Source: Bacilli bacterium
GTDB taxonomy: Bacteria; Bacillota_I; Bacilli_A; RF39; UBA660
Assembly: GCA_016283935.1 (NCBI GenBank)
Contig: JAEENX010000013.1
Coordinates: forward strand, 161,759-225,758
DNA length: 64,000 nt
Reading direction: 5' to 3'
Of the stretch, positions 37,225 to 46,902 are shown piece after piece. Position 1 is the first letter of the stretch. Every line of letters starts with the position of its first letter. The notes below the pieces were generated by a model. It did no database searches. It was not told where the DNA came from and worked only from the letters and a program-made list of their open reading frames with translations. Both the position numbers and the translations under genes were made by a program.

Positions 37225-39138
37225 ATGCTAGAACTTAAACATGTTTTTAAGAAGTATGCAGTAAATTCGGAGTATATATTAAATGATATTAATCTAAAAT
37301 TAGATAAAGGTTTAATATCAATAGAAGGAACTTCAGGATCGGGTAAATCAACTTTATTAAATCTTATAGGTTTACTAGATAAACCTACTAAAGGTATAGT
37401 ATCTTTAGATGGTAAAAATTTAAAAAAACTTAAGAAAAAAGAAATAGATTATTATCACTATAAGAAGATTGGATTTATATTTCAAAACTATAATCTAATA
37501 GAATATTTAACTGTATATGAGAATATAACTATTACACATACTTCTAATGATGTAGATAAAATATTAAAAGACTTAAATATTTATAAACTTAAAAACAAAA
37601 AAGTAAATAAATTATCTGGTGGAGAAAAAGGAAGGGTAGCAATAGCAAGAGTACTTGTTCAAGACCCTGATATTTTATTATGTGATGAACCAACTGGAGC
37701 ATTAGACTCAAAAACTGGTGAAGTCATCATGAATATATTAAAGAAGATTAGTAAAAAGAAATTAGTTATTATGGTGACTCATAATCATGATTATTCAGTT
37801 AAATATGCAGATAGAATTATTTCTATTAAAGATGGAAGAATAGTTGATGATACTAAACAAATTAAAAAGAATTCAACTGAAGTAAAAGAGAAATATACTA
37901 AAGTTCATTTTAAAATAAATAAACTTTTTAAAATAATAATTAATAATTTAATAAATAAATGGAAAAGGAATGTATTAACTGCCATTGCATTTAGTATAGG
38001 ATTAATTTCGTTGTTATTAGTATTAGGAATAAGAAATGGATTTAGTATTAGTCTAGATAATTATAATAAAGAATATGCTTCTAATTTTCCTATATATATA
38101 AGTCCATATACACAAGACAAACAAGAAGAATTAAATGACTTATTAAAAGAAAAAGAAGTTAGAAATGATAAAGTATATTCTTATCAAGATAAACATGTTA
38201 ATAAGATAGATAAAGAATTTGTAGATTATATAAATATTAAAAATAATCTTATTAAATATAATATATATGGATATAGTATAGATAGTAAAACTATATTAAC
38301 TATTCCTACAAATAACATAGATGATTTTTATAATAACTTTAATATGTTATATGGAAATATAATAACTAATAATTATGATGTAATATTAGTATTAGATAGT
38401 AGTAATAATTTAAATCAAAATTTATTAAAACAATTAAACTTAAAAAATGATTCATATTCATATGAAGAATTAATTGGATATAAATATAAGGTTAATAATA
38501 ATCAATATACGATATCTGGTATTATGAAATTAAAAGAAAATAATATATTACAAATAAATTCATGTATATTATATAAGGATACATTTAATAGTACTCCTAA
38601 TAGTATATATTTATATCCAAATAATATAGATGATAAAAATGAATTAGTTAAATATATTAAAGAATATAAAACTGAAATAACATTTACAGATTATTCAGAT
38701 ACTATTAAAACAGCAAGTGATTTTATTATTAAAGCTGCTTCAATTATATTAATATCATTTAGTATTATTTCATTAATAGTATCATCATTCATGATAGGAA
38801 TAATAACATATATAAGTGTATTAGAAAGAGTACATGAAATAGGATTATTTAAATCATTAGGTATTTCAAATAGTAATATAAGAAGAATATTTATTATAGA
38901 AAATATATTTATAGCATTACTTGCGTCTATAATATCAATTGTCATAACTATGTTAATAAGTTATCCAATCAATGATTTATTATTTGAATATACATCATTA
39001 AATAATATACTATTATTAAATACAGGCATTGTTTTTATAATTGTAATAATAAGTATAATAGTATCTGTATTAGGATCATTTATTCCTGCATTTGGAATAT
39101 CAAGATTAAAAATAGTAGATGCATTAAAATATGAGTAA
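37225..39138 (+). CDS. MacB-like fused ABC ATPase/FtsX-type permease
   Basis: 'GTSGSGKSTLLNLIGLL', 'LSGGEKGRVAIARVL', 'DILLCDEPTGALDSKTG', C-terminal FtsX-like TMs. Confidence 0.93.
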   Translation: MLELKHVFKKYAVNSEYILNDINLKLDKGLISIEGTSGSGKSTLLNLIGLLDKPTKGIVSLDGKNLKKLKKKEIDYYHYKKIGFIFQNYNLIEYLTVYENITITHTSNDVDKILKDLNIYKLKNKKVNKLSGGEKGRVAIARVLVQDPDILLCDEPTGALDSKTGEVIMNILKKISKKKLVIMVTHNHDYSVKYADRIISIKDGRIVDDTKQIKKNSTEVKEKYTKVHFKINKLFKIIINNLINKWKRNVLTAIAFSIGLISLLLVLGIRNGFSISLDNYNKEYASNFPIYISPYTQDKQEELNDLLKEKEVRNDKVYSYQDKHVNKIDKEFVDYINIKNNLIKYNIYGYSIDSKTILTIPTNNIDDFYNNFNMLYGNIITNNYDVILVLDSSNNLNQNLLKQLNLKNDSYSYEELIGYKYKVNNNQYTISGIMKLKENNILQINSCILYKDTFNSTPNSIYLYPNNIDDKNELVKYIKEYKTEITFTDYSDTIKTASDFIIKAASIILISFSIISLIVSSFMIGIITYISVLERVHEIGLFKSLGISNSNIRRIFIIENIFIALLASIISIVITMLISYPINDLLFEYTSLNNILLLNTGIVFIIVIISIIVSVLGSFIPAFGISRLKIVDALKYE

Positions 39139-39152
39139 AAAGGAGTAATAAC

Positions 39153-39704
39153 ATGACATTATATAACTGTGTAATAAAAAGAAAAAGTGATGTTATTGAA
39201 AATTGCAATGATTATAGTTTTGCCATTGTTGATGAACAAGAAATGGAAAACTATAATGACATTAAACATTTAGCTGCATTTATAATTGGCAATAATATAT
39301 ATAATGTATGTGATAGCATGGATCATGGAGCTGCATTTAACTGTCTAAATGAAAAATATGGATTAGAAAATGCTACAGTAATATTTTTAGCAAAAGGTAA
39401 TTACTGGGAAATAAGAAATAAAATTAGTTCAATAGAATCATTAAATACATTAAAAAATTTTCTTTTAAGTATTGAACCGAGATTTGATGAAAATTCATCT
39501 ATAATGGTATATGATATAAATCCTAATATTAAAGAAAAAAGATATAAAAAAGAAGATTATAAAAATTTAATTGATCAAGTTGACTATGCAATATTTAGAA
39601 CTATTGAAGAAGAAAAAATTGTTGAAGAAAAAGAAAATCAAATACAACAAAGAAAAATACATCCATTTTTCAGGAAAATAAAGAGGCATATATGTGGAAA
39701 ATAG
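39153..39704 (+). CDS. hypothetical protein, overlaps dusB
   Basis: Complete ORF behind AAAGGAG; 13-nt overlap with dusB. Confidence 0.65.
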   Translation: MTLYNCVIKRKSDVIENCNDYSFAIVDEQEMENYNDIKHLAAFIIGNNIYNVCDSMDHGAAFNCLNEKYGLENATVIFLAKGNYWEIRNKISSIESLNTLKNFLLSIEPRFDENSSIMVYDINPNIKEKRYKKEDYKNLIDQVDYAIFRTIEEEKIVEEKENQIQQRKIHPFFRKIKRHICGK

Positions 39705-40663
39705 GAAATATAGAAATTAAGAATCAAATTGTACTAGCACCTATGGCAGGTATATCAAATACATCATATAGAAAGATTATTAAAGAAATGGGTGCAGGTT
39801 TAATATATGCTGAAATGGTATCAGATAAAGCAGTTACATTTGGCAATGTTAAAACAATGAATTTACTTAAGATGGATGATATGGAAAGACCTATTGCTCA
39901 ACAAATATTTGGTACAGATGTTGAGTCATTTGTTAAAGCTGCAAAAATTATTGAAGAAGAAATGCATCCGGATATTATAGATATTAATATGGGATGTCCA
40001 GTTCCTAAAGTTGCAGTTAAAGCTCAAGCAGGGTCAGCATTATTAAAGAATCCAGATAAGATATATGAAATAGTAAAAGCAGTAGTAGAAGCTGTCAGCA
40101 TTCCTGTTACAGTAAAAATAAGAGCAGGATGGGATTCTAATTCTATTAATTGTATTGAAGTTGCAAAAGTAATTGAAAAAGCAGGAGCTTCTGCAATTAC
40201 ATTACATGCAAGAACAAGAGCACAAGGATATTCAGGAAAAGCAGATTGGTCTCTTATAAAAGCAGTTAAAGAATCAGTTAGTATTCCTGTAATTGGAAAT
40301 GGAGATGTAACATCATGTTATCTAGCAAAAAAGATGTTAGATGAAACAGGATGTGATGCTGTTATGATTGGTCGTGGAGTATTAGGCAATCCATGGTTAA
40401 TAAAAGAGTGTGTTGATTATTTAAACGATGGAACTGAACCAAGAGAAATATCTAAAAAAGAAAGAATAGAAATGTTAAAAAGACATTTTAAATTATTAGT
40501 TGAAGATATTGGAGAAAAAGGCGCAGTATTAGAAATAAGAACACATGCTTTATGGTATATAAAAGGGTTACCAGGAAGTGCACCAGTAAAAAATAAAATA
40601 TGTGCATCTAAGACAGCAGATGATATGTTTAAAATTTTAGATGATTATTTGAAAGAAGAATAA
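39692..40663 (+). CDS. dusB: tRNA-dihydrouridine synthase B
   Basis: 'VLAPMAGISNTSYRKI', 'DINMGCPVPKV', 'TLHARTRAQGYSGKADW', 'IGNGDV', 'MIGRGVLGNPW'. Confidence 0.95.
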   Translation: MWKIGNIEIKNQIVLAPMAGISNTSYRKIIKEMGAGLIYAEMVSDKAVTFGNVKTMNLLKMDDMERPIAQQIFGTDVESFVKAAKIIEEEMHPDIIDINMGCPVPKVAVKAQAGSALLKNPDKIYEIVKAVVEAVSIPVTVKIRAGWDSNSINCIEVAKVIEKAGASAITLHARTRAQGYSGKADWSLIKAVKESVSIPVIGNGDVTSCYLAKKMLDETGCDAVMIGRGVLGNPWLIKECVDYLNDGTEPREISKKERIEMLKRHFKLLVEDIGEKGAVLEIRTHALWYIKGLPGSAPVKNKICASKTADDMFKILDDYLKEE

Positions 40664-40718
40664 AATTCTTCTTTTTTCTATGTTATAATGATAAAAATGT
40701 AGTAAATGTTAACGTCAG

Positions 40719-40754
40719 TTGTCAAATTTCCAACGCAACTATATAGAACGCAAC
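40719..40754 (+). promoter_or_regulatory. candidate promoter with two AACGCAAC direct repeats
   Basis: TTGTCA-17-TATAGA; AACGCAAC at 40732-40739 and 40747-40754. Confidence 0.5.
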
Positions 40755-40797
40755 CGACTCAACAACTATAATTAATGGCATGAAAGAGGTGATTAGT

Positions 40798-41427
40798 ATG
40801 ACAATTGGAGAAAGATTGTTAAAACTAAGAAAAGAAAAAAATATTTCGCAAGAAGAACTTGCAAACGAACTTGATGTATCAAGACAAACAATATCAAAAT
40901 GGGAGACTGATCAATCATTACCAGACTCTGATAAGATTATTCCTTTATGTAAATATTTTGGAATTACATCTGATGAATTATTAACAGGTAATTCAAATAT
41001 TAAAGAAGCACATATAGCAAATGTTAAATCTAATTTTGCTAGAAATATTGCAATAGCAGTTATGTTATATATATTCTCAATTATATCTATAGTATTATGT
41101 GCTGCTCAATTTGACCAACCTATAATAGGAGTATGTATTTTCTTTGCACTAGTTGCAATTGGTACTGGTATTCTTATTTATAATGGAATTTATTATTCAA
41201 AAGAATCAGAAGAAAAACCTTCAACAAAACAAAATTCATTAGTTAAACAAGTAACAGGTATTATTGATGCAATAGGTGTAACAATTTATTTAGTTATTTC
41301 ATTTGCTACAATGGCATGGCATATTACTTGGATTATTTTCTTAATAGTAGGAATTGTTAATGAAATAGTTAAATTAATATTTATGGTAAATGGAAAAGAA
41401 GAACAAGAGGTAGAAGATAATGAATAA
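40798..41427 (+). CDS. XRE-family HTH regulator with C-terminal TMs
   Basis: 'TIGERLLKLRKEKNISQEELANELDVSRQTISKWETDQSLPDSDKIIPLCKYFGITSDELL' then TMs; start ATG 40798 behind AAAGAGGTG. Confidence 0.92.
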   Translation: MTIGERLLKLRKEKNISQEELANELDVSRQTISKWETDQSLPDSDKIIPLCKYFGITSDELLTGNSNIKEAHIANVKSNFARNIAIAVMLYIFSIISIVLCAAQFDQPIIGVCIFFALVAIGTGILIYNGIYYSKESEEKPSTKQNSLVKQVTGIIDAIGVTIYLVISFATMAWHITWIIFLIVGIVNEIVKLIFMVNGKEEQEVEDNE

Positions 41428-42304
41428 AGGAGTAGCAATAACTTTTATAGTTATCTTATCTATATTAGCTATAGTATTAACAGGTGGATTTATATTTTTA
41501 TTAAGAAGTAATTTTACATGGGGATCATTTAATTTAACTTTAGGATCATATTCAGATAAATTAGTTGATAGTAAAACATTTACTTCTGCAGAAGAAATTA
41601 ATGTTGATACTAAAGCAATAGATTTATTTGTTGATGTATCTGATGATGAAAATATAACTGTTGAATTATATTCTGATAAAGAAGTAAATTATAGTTTTAC
41701 AAATGAAAATGATATTGTTAATTTAAAAGCACATATTAACAATTATATTTCATTTGGATTCTTATCAAAATCTCCAAGATTAGTTGTAAAAGTTCCTAAA
41801 GAATATGCAGCTAAATTTACTATTGATTCAAAAGTAGGAGATATTCATATTGCTTCATTTGAATCATTAAATCCAACAATTAAAAGTACAACAGGAGATA
41901 TTAAAATTGAAAAGGTTAATGAATCAACAATTGATGTAGGAACTGGTGACGTAAAAATTACTGAAGTTAAAGTATTAAATATTAAACAAGGAACAGGAGA
42001 TATAAAAGTACAAGATGTTGATTCTATTGATATTAATGCTAATACTGGTGATGTAAAAATTCAAAAAGTAAATAATAAAATGAATATTATAAATGGTACA
42101 GGTGATATCAAAATTCAAGATGCTATTATTAATGAAAATTCGAGCATTACTAATAGAACTGGAGATATCAAAATTCAATCATTATCAGGAGCTTATATTG
42201 AAGCAGACAATAAGGTTGGAGATGTCAAAGTTAATAACAACGATAGACATTTAGAATTAACTTGTACAATTCATACAAATACAGGAGATATTAGAGTTAA
42301 CTAA
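41420..42304 (+). CDS. DUF4097-like beta-helical repeat protein
   Basis: N-terminal TM; repeated TGDIKI/TGDVKI motifs; overlaps XRE gene by 8 nt. Confidence 0.85.
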   Translation: MNKGVAITFIVILSILAIVLTGGFIFLLRSNFTWGSFNLTLGSYSDKLVDSKTFTSAEEINVDTKAIDLFVDVSDDENITVELYSDKEVNYSFTNENDIVNLKAHINNYISFGFLSKSPRLVVKVPKEYAAKFTIDSKVGDIHIASFESLNPTIKSTTGDIKIEKVNESTIDVGTGDVKITEVKVLNIKQGTGDIKVQDVDSIDINANTGDVKIQKVNNKMNIINGTGDIKIQDAIINENSSITNRTGDIKIQSLSGAYIEADNKVGDVKVNNNDRHLELTCTIHTNTGDIRVN

Positions 42305-42355
42305 TATCTTTTTTTGTGCTATAATGATTATCCCGCTTAAAAAGGAGGTTATTAT

Positions 42356-42919
42356 ATGAATGTTATTTTTTTAGATGTTGATGGGGTACTAGATACTTAT
42401 AAGTATAGGTCACATGATGATGTAGAATCTAAGATAAAAATATTATCAGACATATGTCATACATATAATGCAAAAGTCGTTTTATCTGCAGCATGTAAGT
42501 GTGCAGTTGATGAATTAACAATGGAAATAGATTCGAATGCAGAATGGGTTTTATACTTATTTAGTTTATTTAAAAAATATAATATTGAAGTAATAGGTAG
42601 AACACCTGAAGTAAAAAGATATGATGAACAATATAGAAATTCATATCTTTCTATGTGGAAAGAAGACGAAATAAGATTATATCTAATGAGACATCCTGAA
42701 ATAGATCATTACTGTATTATCGATGATGATGATTTAGCTGCAATGCATAGAAAATCAGATTTAGATAAAGTAAGACATCATTTAGTAAAAACAAATGATT
42801 ATAATTTTGATAATCCAGAAGATGAAGGATTACAAGAATACCATAAAGAAGAAGTTGGTAAGATTCTTCAAAAAGAAAATGATATTAAAAAATTATTATT
42901 AAGATATAAAAACAAATAG
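42356..42919 (+). CDS. HAD-domain protein of the type associated with 'Swiss Army Knife' RNA repair
   Basis: 'MNVIFLDVDGVLDT', 'KVVLSAACK', 'YCIIDDDDL'. Confidence 0.75.
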   Translation: MNVIFLDVDGVLDTYKYRSHDDVESKIKILSDICHTYNAKVVLSAACKCAVDELTMEIDSNAEWVLYLFSLFKKYNIEVIGRTPEVKRYDEQYRNSYLSMWKEDEIRLYLMRHPEIDHYCIIDDDDLAAMHRKSDLDKVRHHLVKTNDYNFDNPEDEGLQEYHKEEVGKILQKENDIKKLLLRYKNK

Positions 42920-43002
42920 ATTTATACACATTTGAATGTAAACAATATAATTTGTTTAAATGTAACCAGTAACTATCATTTATAATTATTTTAGGTGATA
43001 GT

Positions 43003-43797
43003 ATGGAGTTAAAAAGAAAAAATGTTATTGTAACTGGAGCAGCATCTGGTGTAGGTAAAGAACTTACAAAACAATTGCTAGCTAAAGGTTGCAAAGTTGC
43101 TGGTGTTGATATCAGTGCAGATAATTTAAAAAAATTAGAAGAGGAATTAAATAATCCTAATTTAAAAACTTATACTTTAGATGTAAGTAATCAAGATGCA
43201 ATTCTTGCATTTAGAGATAAATATCATGAAGATTATCATGATGTTGATGTAATAATTAATAATGCAGGAATTATTCAACCATTTACCAAAGTTCAATATC
43301 TAGAAGATAAAACAATTCATAGAGTAATGGATGTTAATTTCTTTGGACCTTTAAATTTAATAAGATTTTTCATGGATGATTTAACTAAAGATAGAAAAGA
43401 ACAATACATCGTTAATGTTTCATCAATGGGTGGATTCTTCCCATTCCCTGGACAAACAATATATGGAGCTTCTAAAGCAGCATTAAAGATATTAACTGAA
43501 GGATTATATGCAGAACTTCAAGACACAAATGTAAGAGTTATGATAGTATTGCCAGGAGCTATGGATACTAACATAACTGAAAATTCAGGAGTAACATATG
43601 GATCATCATCTTCAAAAGAAGATAGTCCAATGAAATTATTATCAGCTGAAGATGCAGCTGCTCAAATTATTAAAGGTATGGAAAAAAATAAGTTTAAATT
43701 ATTTGTAGGACAAGATTCTAAATTCTTAAGATTCTTATATAAATGGAATGATAAGAAAGCAATTAAATTTATAAATGATAAAATGAAGAATATGTAA
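43003..43797 (+). CDS. short-chain dehydrogenase/reductase
   Basis: 'VTGAASGVGKEL', 'INNAGI', 'VNVSSMGGFFPFPGQTIYGASKAAL'. Confidence 0.94.
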   Translation: MELKRKNVIVTGAASGVGKELTKQLLAKGCKVAGVDISADNLKKLEEELNNPNLKTYTLDVSNQDAILAFRDKYHEDYHDVDVIINNAGIIQPFTKVQYLEDKTIHRVMDVNFFGPLNLIRFFMDDLTKDRKEQYIVNVSSMGGFFPFPGQTIYGASKAALKILTEGLYAELQDTNVRVMIVLPGAMDTNITENSGVTYGSSSSKEDSPMKLLSAEDAAAQIIKGMEKNKFKLFVGQDSKFLRFLYKWNDKKAIKFINDKMKNM

Positions 43798-43844
43798 TTC
43801 TTCATTTTTTTTATGTTATACTTAATTATGTTAGGAGAAGTAAT

Positions 43845-45656
43845 ATGAAAAATACATATAAGTTAATAACATATAATTTTAAAACATTATTATTATTTGA
43901 ATTATTATATAAAATAATAATATCAGTAGTATTCACTCCTTTATCAGTTTTAATATTTAATTTAACTATGAAGTTAACTGGTTATTCATATTTAACTTTT
44001 GAAAATGTCGGATCATTTTTATTAAATCCAATTACAATTGGAATACTATTAATTTTATTATTATTTATATCAATTGTTACATTATTTGATATTAGTACTA
44101 TGATAGTTATATTTGATGAATCATATCATGGATATCATATAACTTTAAAAGATGCATTAAAGATATCAATTATTAAAACATTAAAAGTATTAAGACCTAA
44201 GAATATAATGTTAATGGTTTTTTTACTATTTATAATTCCTTTCCTAAATATCGGTATTACTTCAGGAGTAATATCATCTATTAAAGTTCCAGAGTTTATC
44301 ATGGATTATATAAATAGTAATTATATATTATTTATGTTGTATTTTATATTCTATATATTACTAGTATTATTATCATTTAGATGGATATTTGTATTTAATT
44401 ATATGATATTAGAAGAAAAGTCATTTAGACAATCAAGAAAGTCTTCTATTAATTTAGTATATAGTAAGAAGACTAAATGTATGTTAAGAATATTCTCATA
44501 TCAATTACTTGCAATACTATTATTTATTATTTCATTCCTATTAATAATATTATTAACATATTTCTTATGTAATATAATTGGTAAACATTTAATTGTTAAA
44601 AGTATAGTGATATCTATAATTGGTATATTAACAAGTATAGCTGGATTAATAATATTTATATTATCAAATGCAATTACATTTGCAATTATATCTGGATCAT
44701 ATTATAGATATAAAGTCTTATTAGAAGAAGAAATTAAACCAATTGATTTTGAATCTATTGTTAAACCTAAACCAAAGAAATCATTAAGATTCAAATTATT
44801 TGTTTTAGGAATAATAATGTTAATAATAGGAGGGTTATCAACATCAATTTATTTAGTTGTATCAGGCAAATATAATTTAAATATTGAATATGTTCATAAA
44901 ATGGAAGTGACTGCTCATCGAGGAGCATCTTCTAAATATCCTGAAAATACTATGTCAGCATTTAAGGGAGCTTATTCACTTGGTGCTGATTGGATAGAGC
45001 TTGATGTTCAACAAACTAAAGATAAAAAAATAGTTGTATCACATGATACAAATTTAAAAAGAGTAACTGGCGTTAATAAAAACATAATAGACATGACATA
45101 TGATGAAATTAAAGAATTGGATGCAGGATCATTTTTTGATGAAGAATATAAAGATGAAAGAATACCTTTATTAGAGGATGTATTAAAATTTGCTAGTTCT
45201 AATCCTATTAGATTAAATATAGAATTAAAACCAACAGGACATGAAGAAAATTTTGAAAAAGAAGTTATAGACTTAATTAACAAATATGATTTTAAAGATA
45301 AATGTGTAGTAACTTCTCAAATACATAGTGTACTAAAAAATGTTAAGGAATATGATTCATCTATTAAAACAGTATATGTAATGAGCTTAGCAGTAGGTGA
45401 TATTACTAAAATTGAATATGCTGATGCATTTTCAGTAGAAGCATCATCAGTTAATTCTTCATTAGTTAATAAAGTTCATAATTCGGGAAAAGAAATATAT
45501 GCATGGACTGTTAATAAAGAATCAAGTATTAATCATATGATTGATATGGGAGTAGATAATATTATTACTGATAATATTGAATTAGCTAAAGATTTAATTA
45601 GTACATCTAATTATTCATATTTTGTAAAAGAACTAATTAATTTCTTAAGACAATAA
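43845..45656 (+). CDS. glycerophosphodiester phosphodiesterase with N-terminal membrane domain
   Basis: 'VTAHRGASSKYPENTMSAFKGAYSLGADWIELDVQQTKDKKIVVSHDTNLKRVTG'; multiple N-terminal TMs. Confidence 0.93.
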   Translation: MKNTYKLITYNFKTLLLFELLYKIIISVVFTPLSVLIFNLTMKLTGYSYLTFENVGSFLLNPITIGILLILLLFISIVTLFDISTMIVIFDESYHGYHITLKDALKISIIKTLKVLRPKNIMLMVFLLFIIPFLNIGITSGVISSIKVPEFIMDYINSNYILFMLYFIFYILLVLLSFRWIFVFNYMILEEKSFRQSRKSSINLVYSKKTKCMLRIFSYQLLAILLFIISFLLIILLTYFLCNIIGKHLIVKSIVISIIGILTSIAGLIIFILSNAITFAIISGSYYRYKVLLEEEIKPIDFESIVKPKPKKSLRFKLFVLGIIMLIIGGLSTSIYLVVSGKYNLNIEYVHKMEVTAHRGASSKYPENTMSAFKGAYSLGADWIELDVQQTKDKKIVVSHDTNLKRVTGVNKNIIDMTYDEIKELDAGSFFDEEYKDERIPLLEDVLKFASSNPIRLNIELKPTGHEENFEKEVIDLINKYDFKDKCVVTSQIHSVLKNVKEYDSSIKTVYVMSLAVGDITKIEYADAFSVEASSVNSSLVNKVHNSGKEIYAWTVNKESSINHMIDMGVDNIITDNIELAKDLISTSNYSYFVKELINFLRQ

Positions 45657-45688
45657 AAAAGAGATAGATTAATAACTATCTCTTTTTA
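45655..45688. terminator. bidirectional terminator
   Basis: AAAAAAGAGATAG ATTAATAA CTATCTCTTTTT. Confidence 0.8.
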
Positions 45689-46718
45689 TTTCTTTAATAT
45701 ATTGTTTGCTATGTTGATTTAATACTATACCAGAATCTTTAATATATTTTCTGTAATCATTTGTTTCTGTTTCAATTAATCTATATATTAAATCAATACA
45801 TTTTTCTCTATCAAAATAGAATAAATAATATAATTCAATATCCAATATAGTTGGAATAATATATGATAATTTTTCTTCAGCAGATATATTTAATAAATCT
45901 AATGAATCTCTTTTAGATGTATTAGTAACCATTGCTATATCAGCTATCATATCTCTTGATCTTTTTGTAATATCAACATTAGATATATATTTATATTCTT
46001 TTAATAAATCAGATGCATATTTTAAATTTGTTTTCATTGTTGATATTTTAATTGTTCTAGCATCTTCTTCAAAATCTTCAAAAGATTCTTCTAAATAATC
46101 TAATGCTAACATTTCCATAAGAATTGGTAACATTTCATTCAATGGATAATTTAAACGACTATCTCTATATTTAACTCTATCTTGAATTAAATGAGCATAT
46201 TCATGTATTAAATTAATAAAATCATATAAAGTATCTGTCTTTTCAAGATTTATATATCCAGTTTCTAAAGATGGTAAATAAACAGCTATTGAATGTTCAT
46301 CAGTAAACTTTAGATTATCTTTTCTATCTTTGAATACTTTATTAAAATGTTTTGCTAAACTACTATCTAATGAATTATAAAAATCATGTGTAACAGATAG
46401 TAATATTGAATTAGAAATATCTCTTTCATCAACAACTAAATTCTTTTTATTTTTTAATGAATGAGATAAATCTTTAAACTTTTCTATATCTTTTATAAAT
46501 TTTTGATCTTTAAGTAAAAACATTTGATCTTCATATATTTTACCCTGAATACATTCAGGTGAAATAAAAGCTGGTGTAGGACCCTTTATAAGCGTATCTA
46601 AACTTGCTATATCTCTTAATACTACTTGATCAGTATTTTTAGAGTCAATAAATCTTTGTATTAATTCATTGTAGTAAGTTAAAAGTTGTTTTTGATTCCA
46701 TTTGTTGTATTTGCCCAT
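45669..46718 (-). CDS. putative gluzincin-type metallopeptidase-like protein
   Basis: 'LIHEYAHLIQD' (HExxH) followed by 'NEMLPILMEMLALDYLEE' helix with candidate third ligand. Confidence 0.55.
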   Translation of the reverse strand: MGKYNKWNQKQLLTYYNELIQRFIDSKNTDQVVLRDIASLDTLIKGPTPAFISPECIQGKIYEDQMFLLKDQKFIKDIEKFKDLSHSLKNKKNLVVDERDISNSILLSVTHDFYNSLDSSLAKHFNKVFKDRKDNLKFTDEHSIAVYLPSLETGYINLEKTDTLYDFINLIHEYAHLIQDRVKYRDSRLNYPLNEMLPILMEMLALDYLEESFEDFEEDARTIKISTMKTNLKYASDLLKEYKYISNVDITKRSRDMIADIAMVTNTSKRDSLDLLNISAEEKLSYIIPTILDIELYYLFYFDREKCIDLIYRLIETETNDYRKYIKDSGIVLNQHSKQYIKEIKRDSY

Positions 46719-46902
46719 ATTTAATCCCTCAAGTTAATATTATATTATCATTTATAAGATGTATTATCAATTCAATATAAGGATAATTCATATACTATTT
46801 TTTGATATCCTGATATATAAATAAGTTAAGTAATAAAATGTGTTTATTTATTTGAATATTTCCTTATATATATGTATAATACGAATAACTGAGGTGAGTA
46901 TT

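Noticed and set aside
37225-39138. Bacteriocin/antibiotic resistance island around the ABC transporter
   Set aside because: No precursor peptide, modification enzyme or two-component system adjacent; a lone MacB-like fusion is ordinary.
46720-46902. SOS box upstream of uvrA
   Set aside because: No convincing CGAAC-N4-GTTCG palindrome; only the unpaired 'ACGAATAACTGAG' seen.
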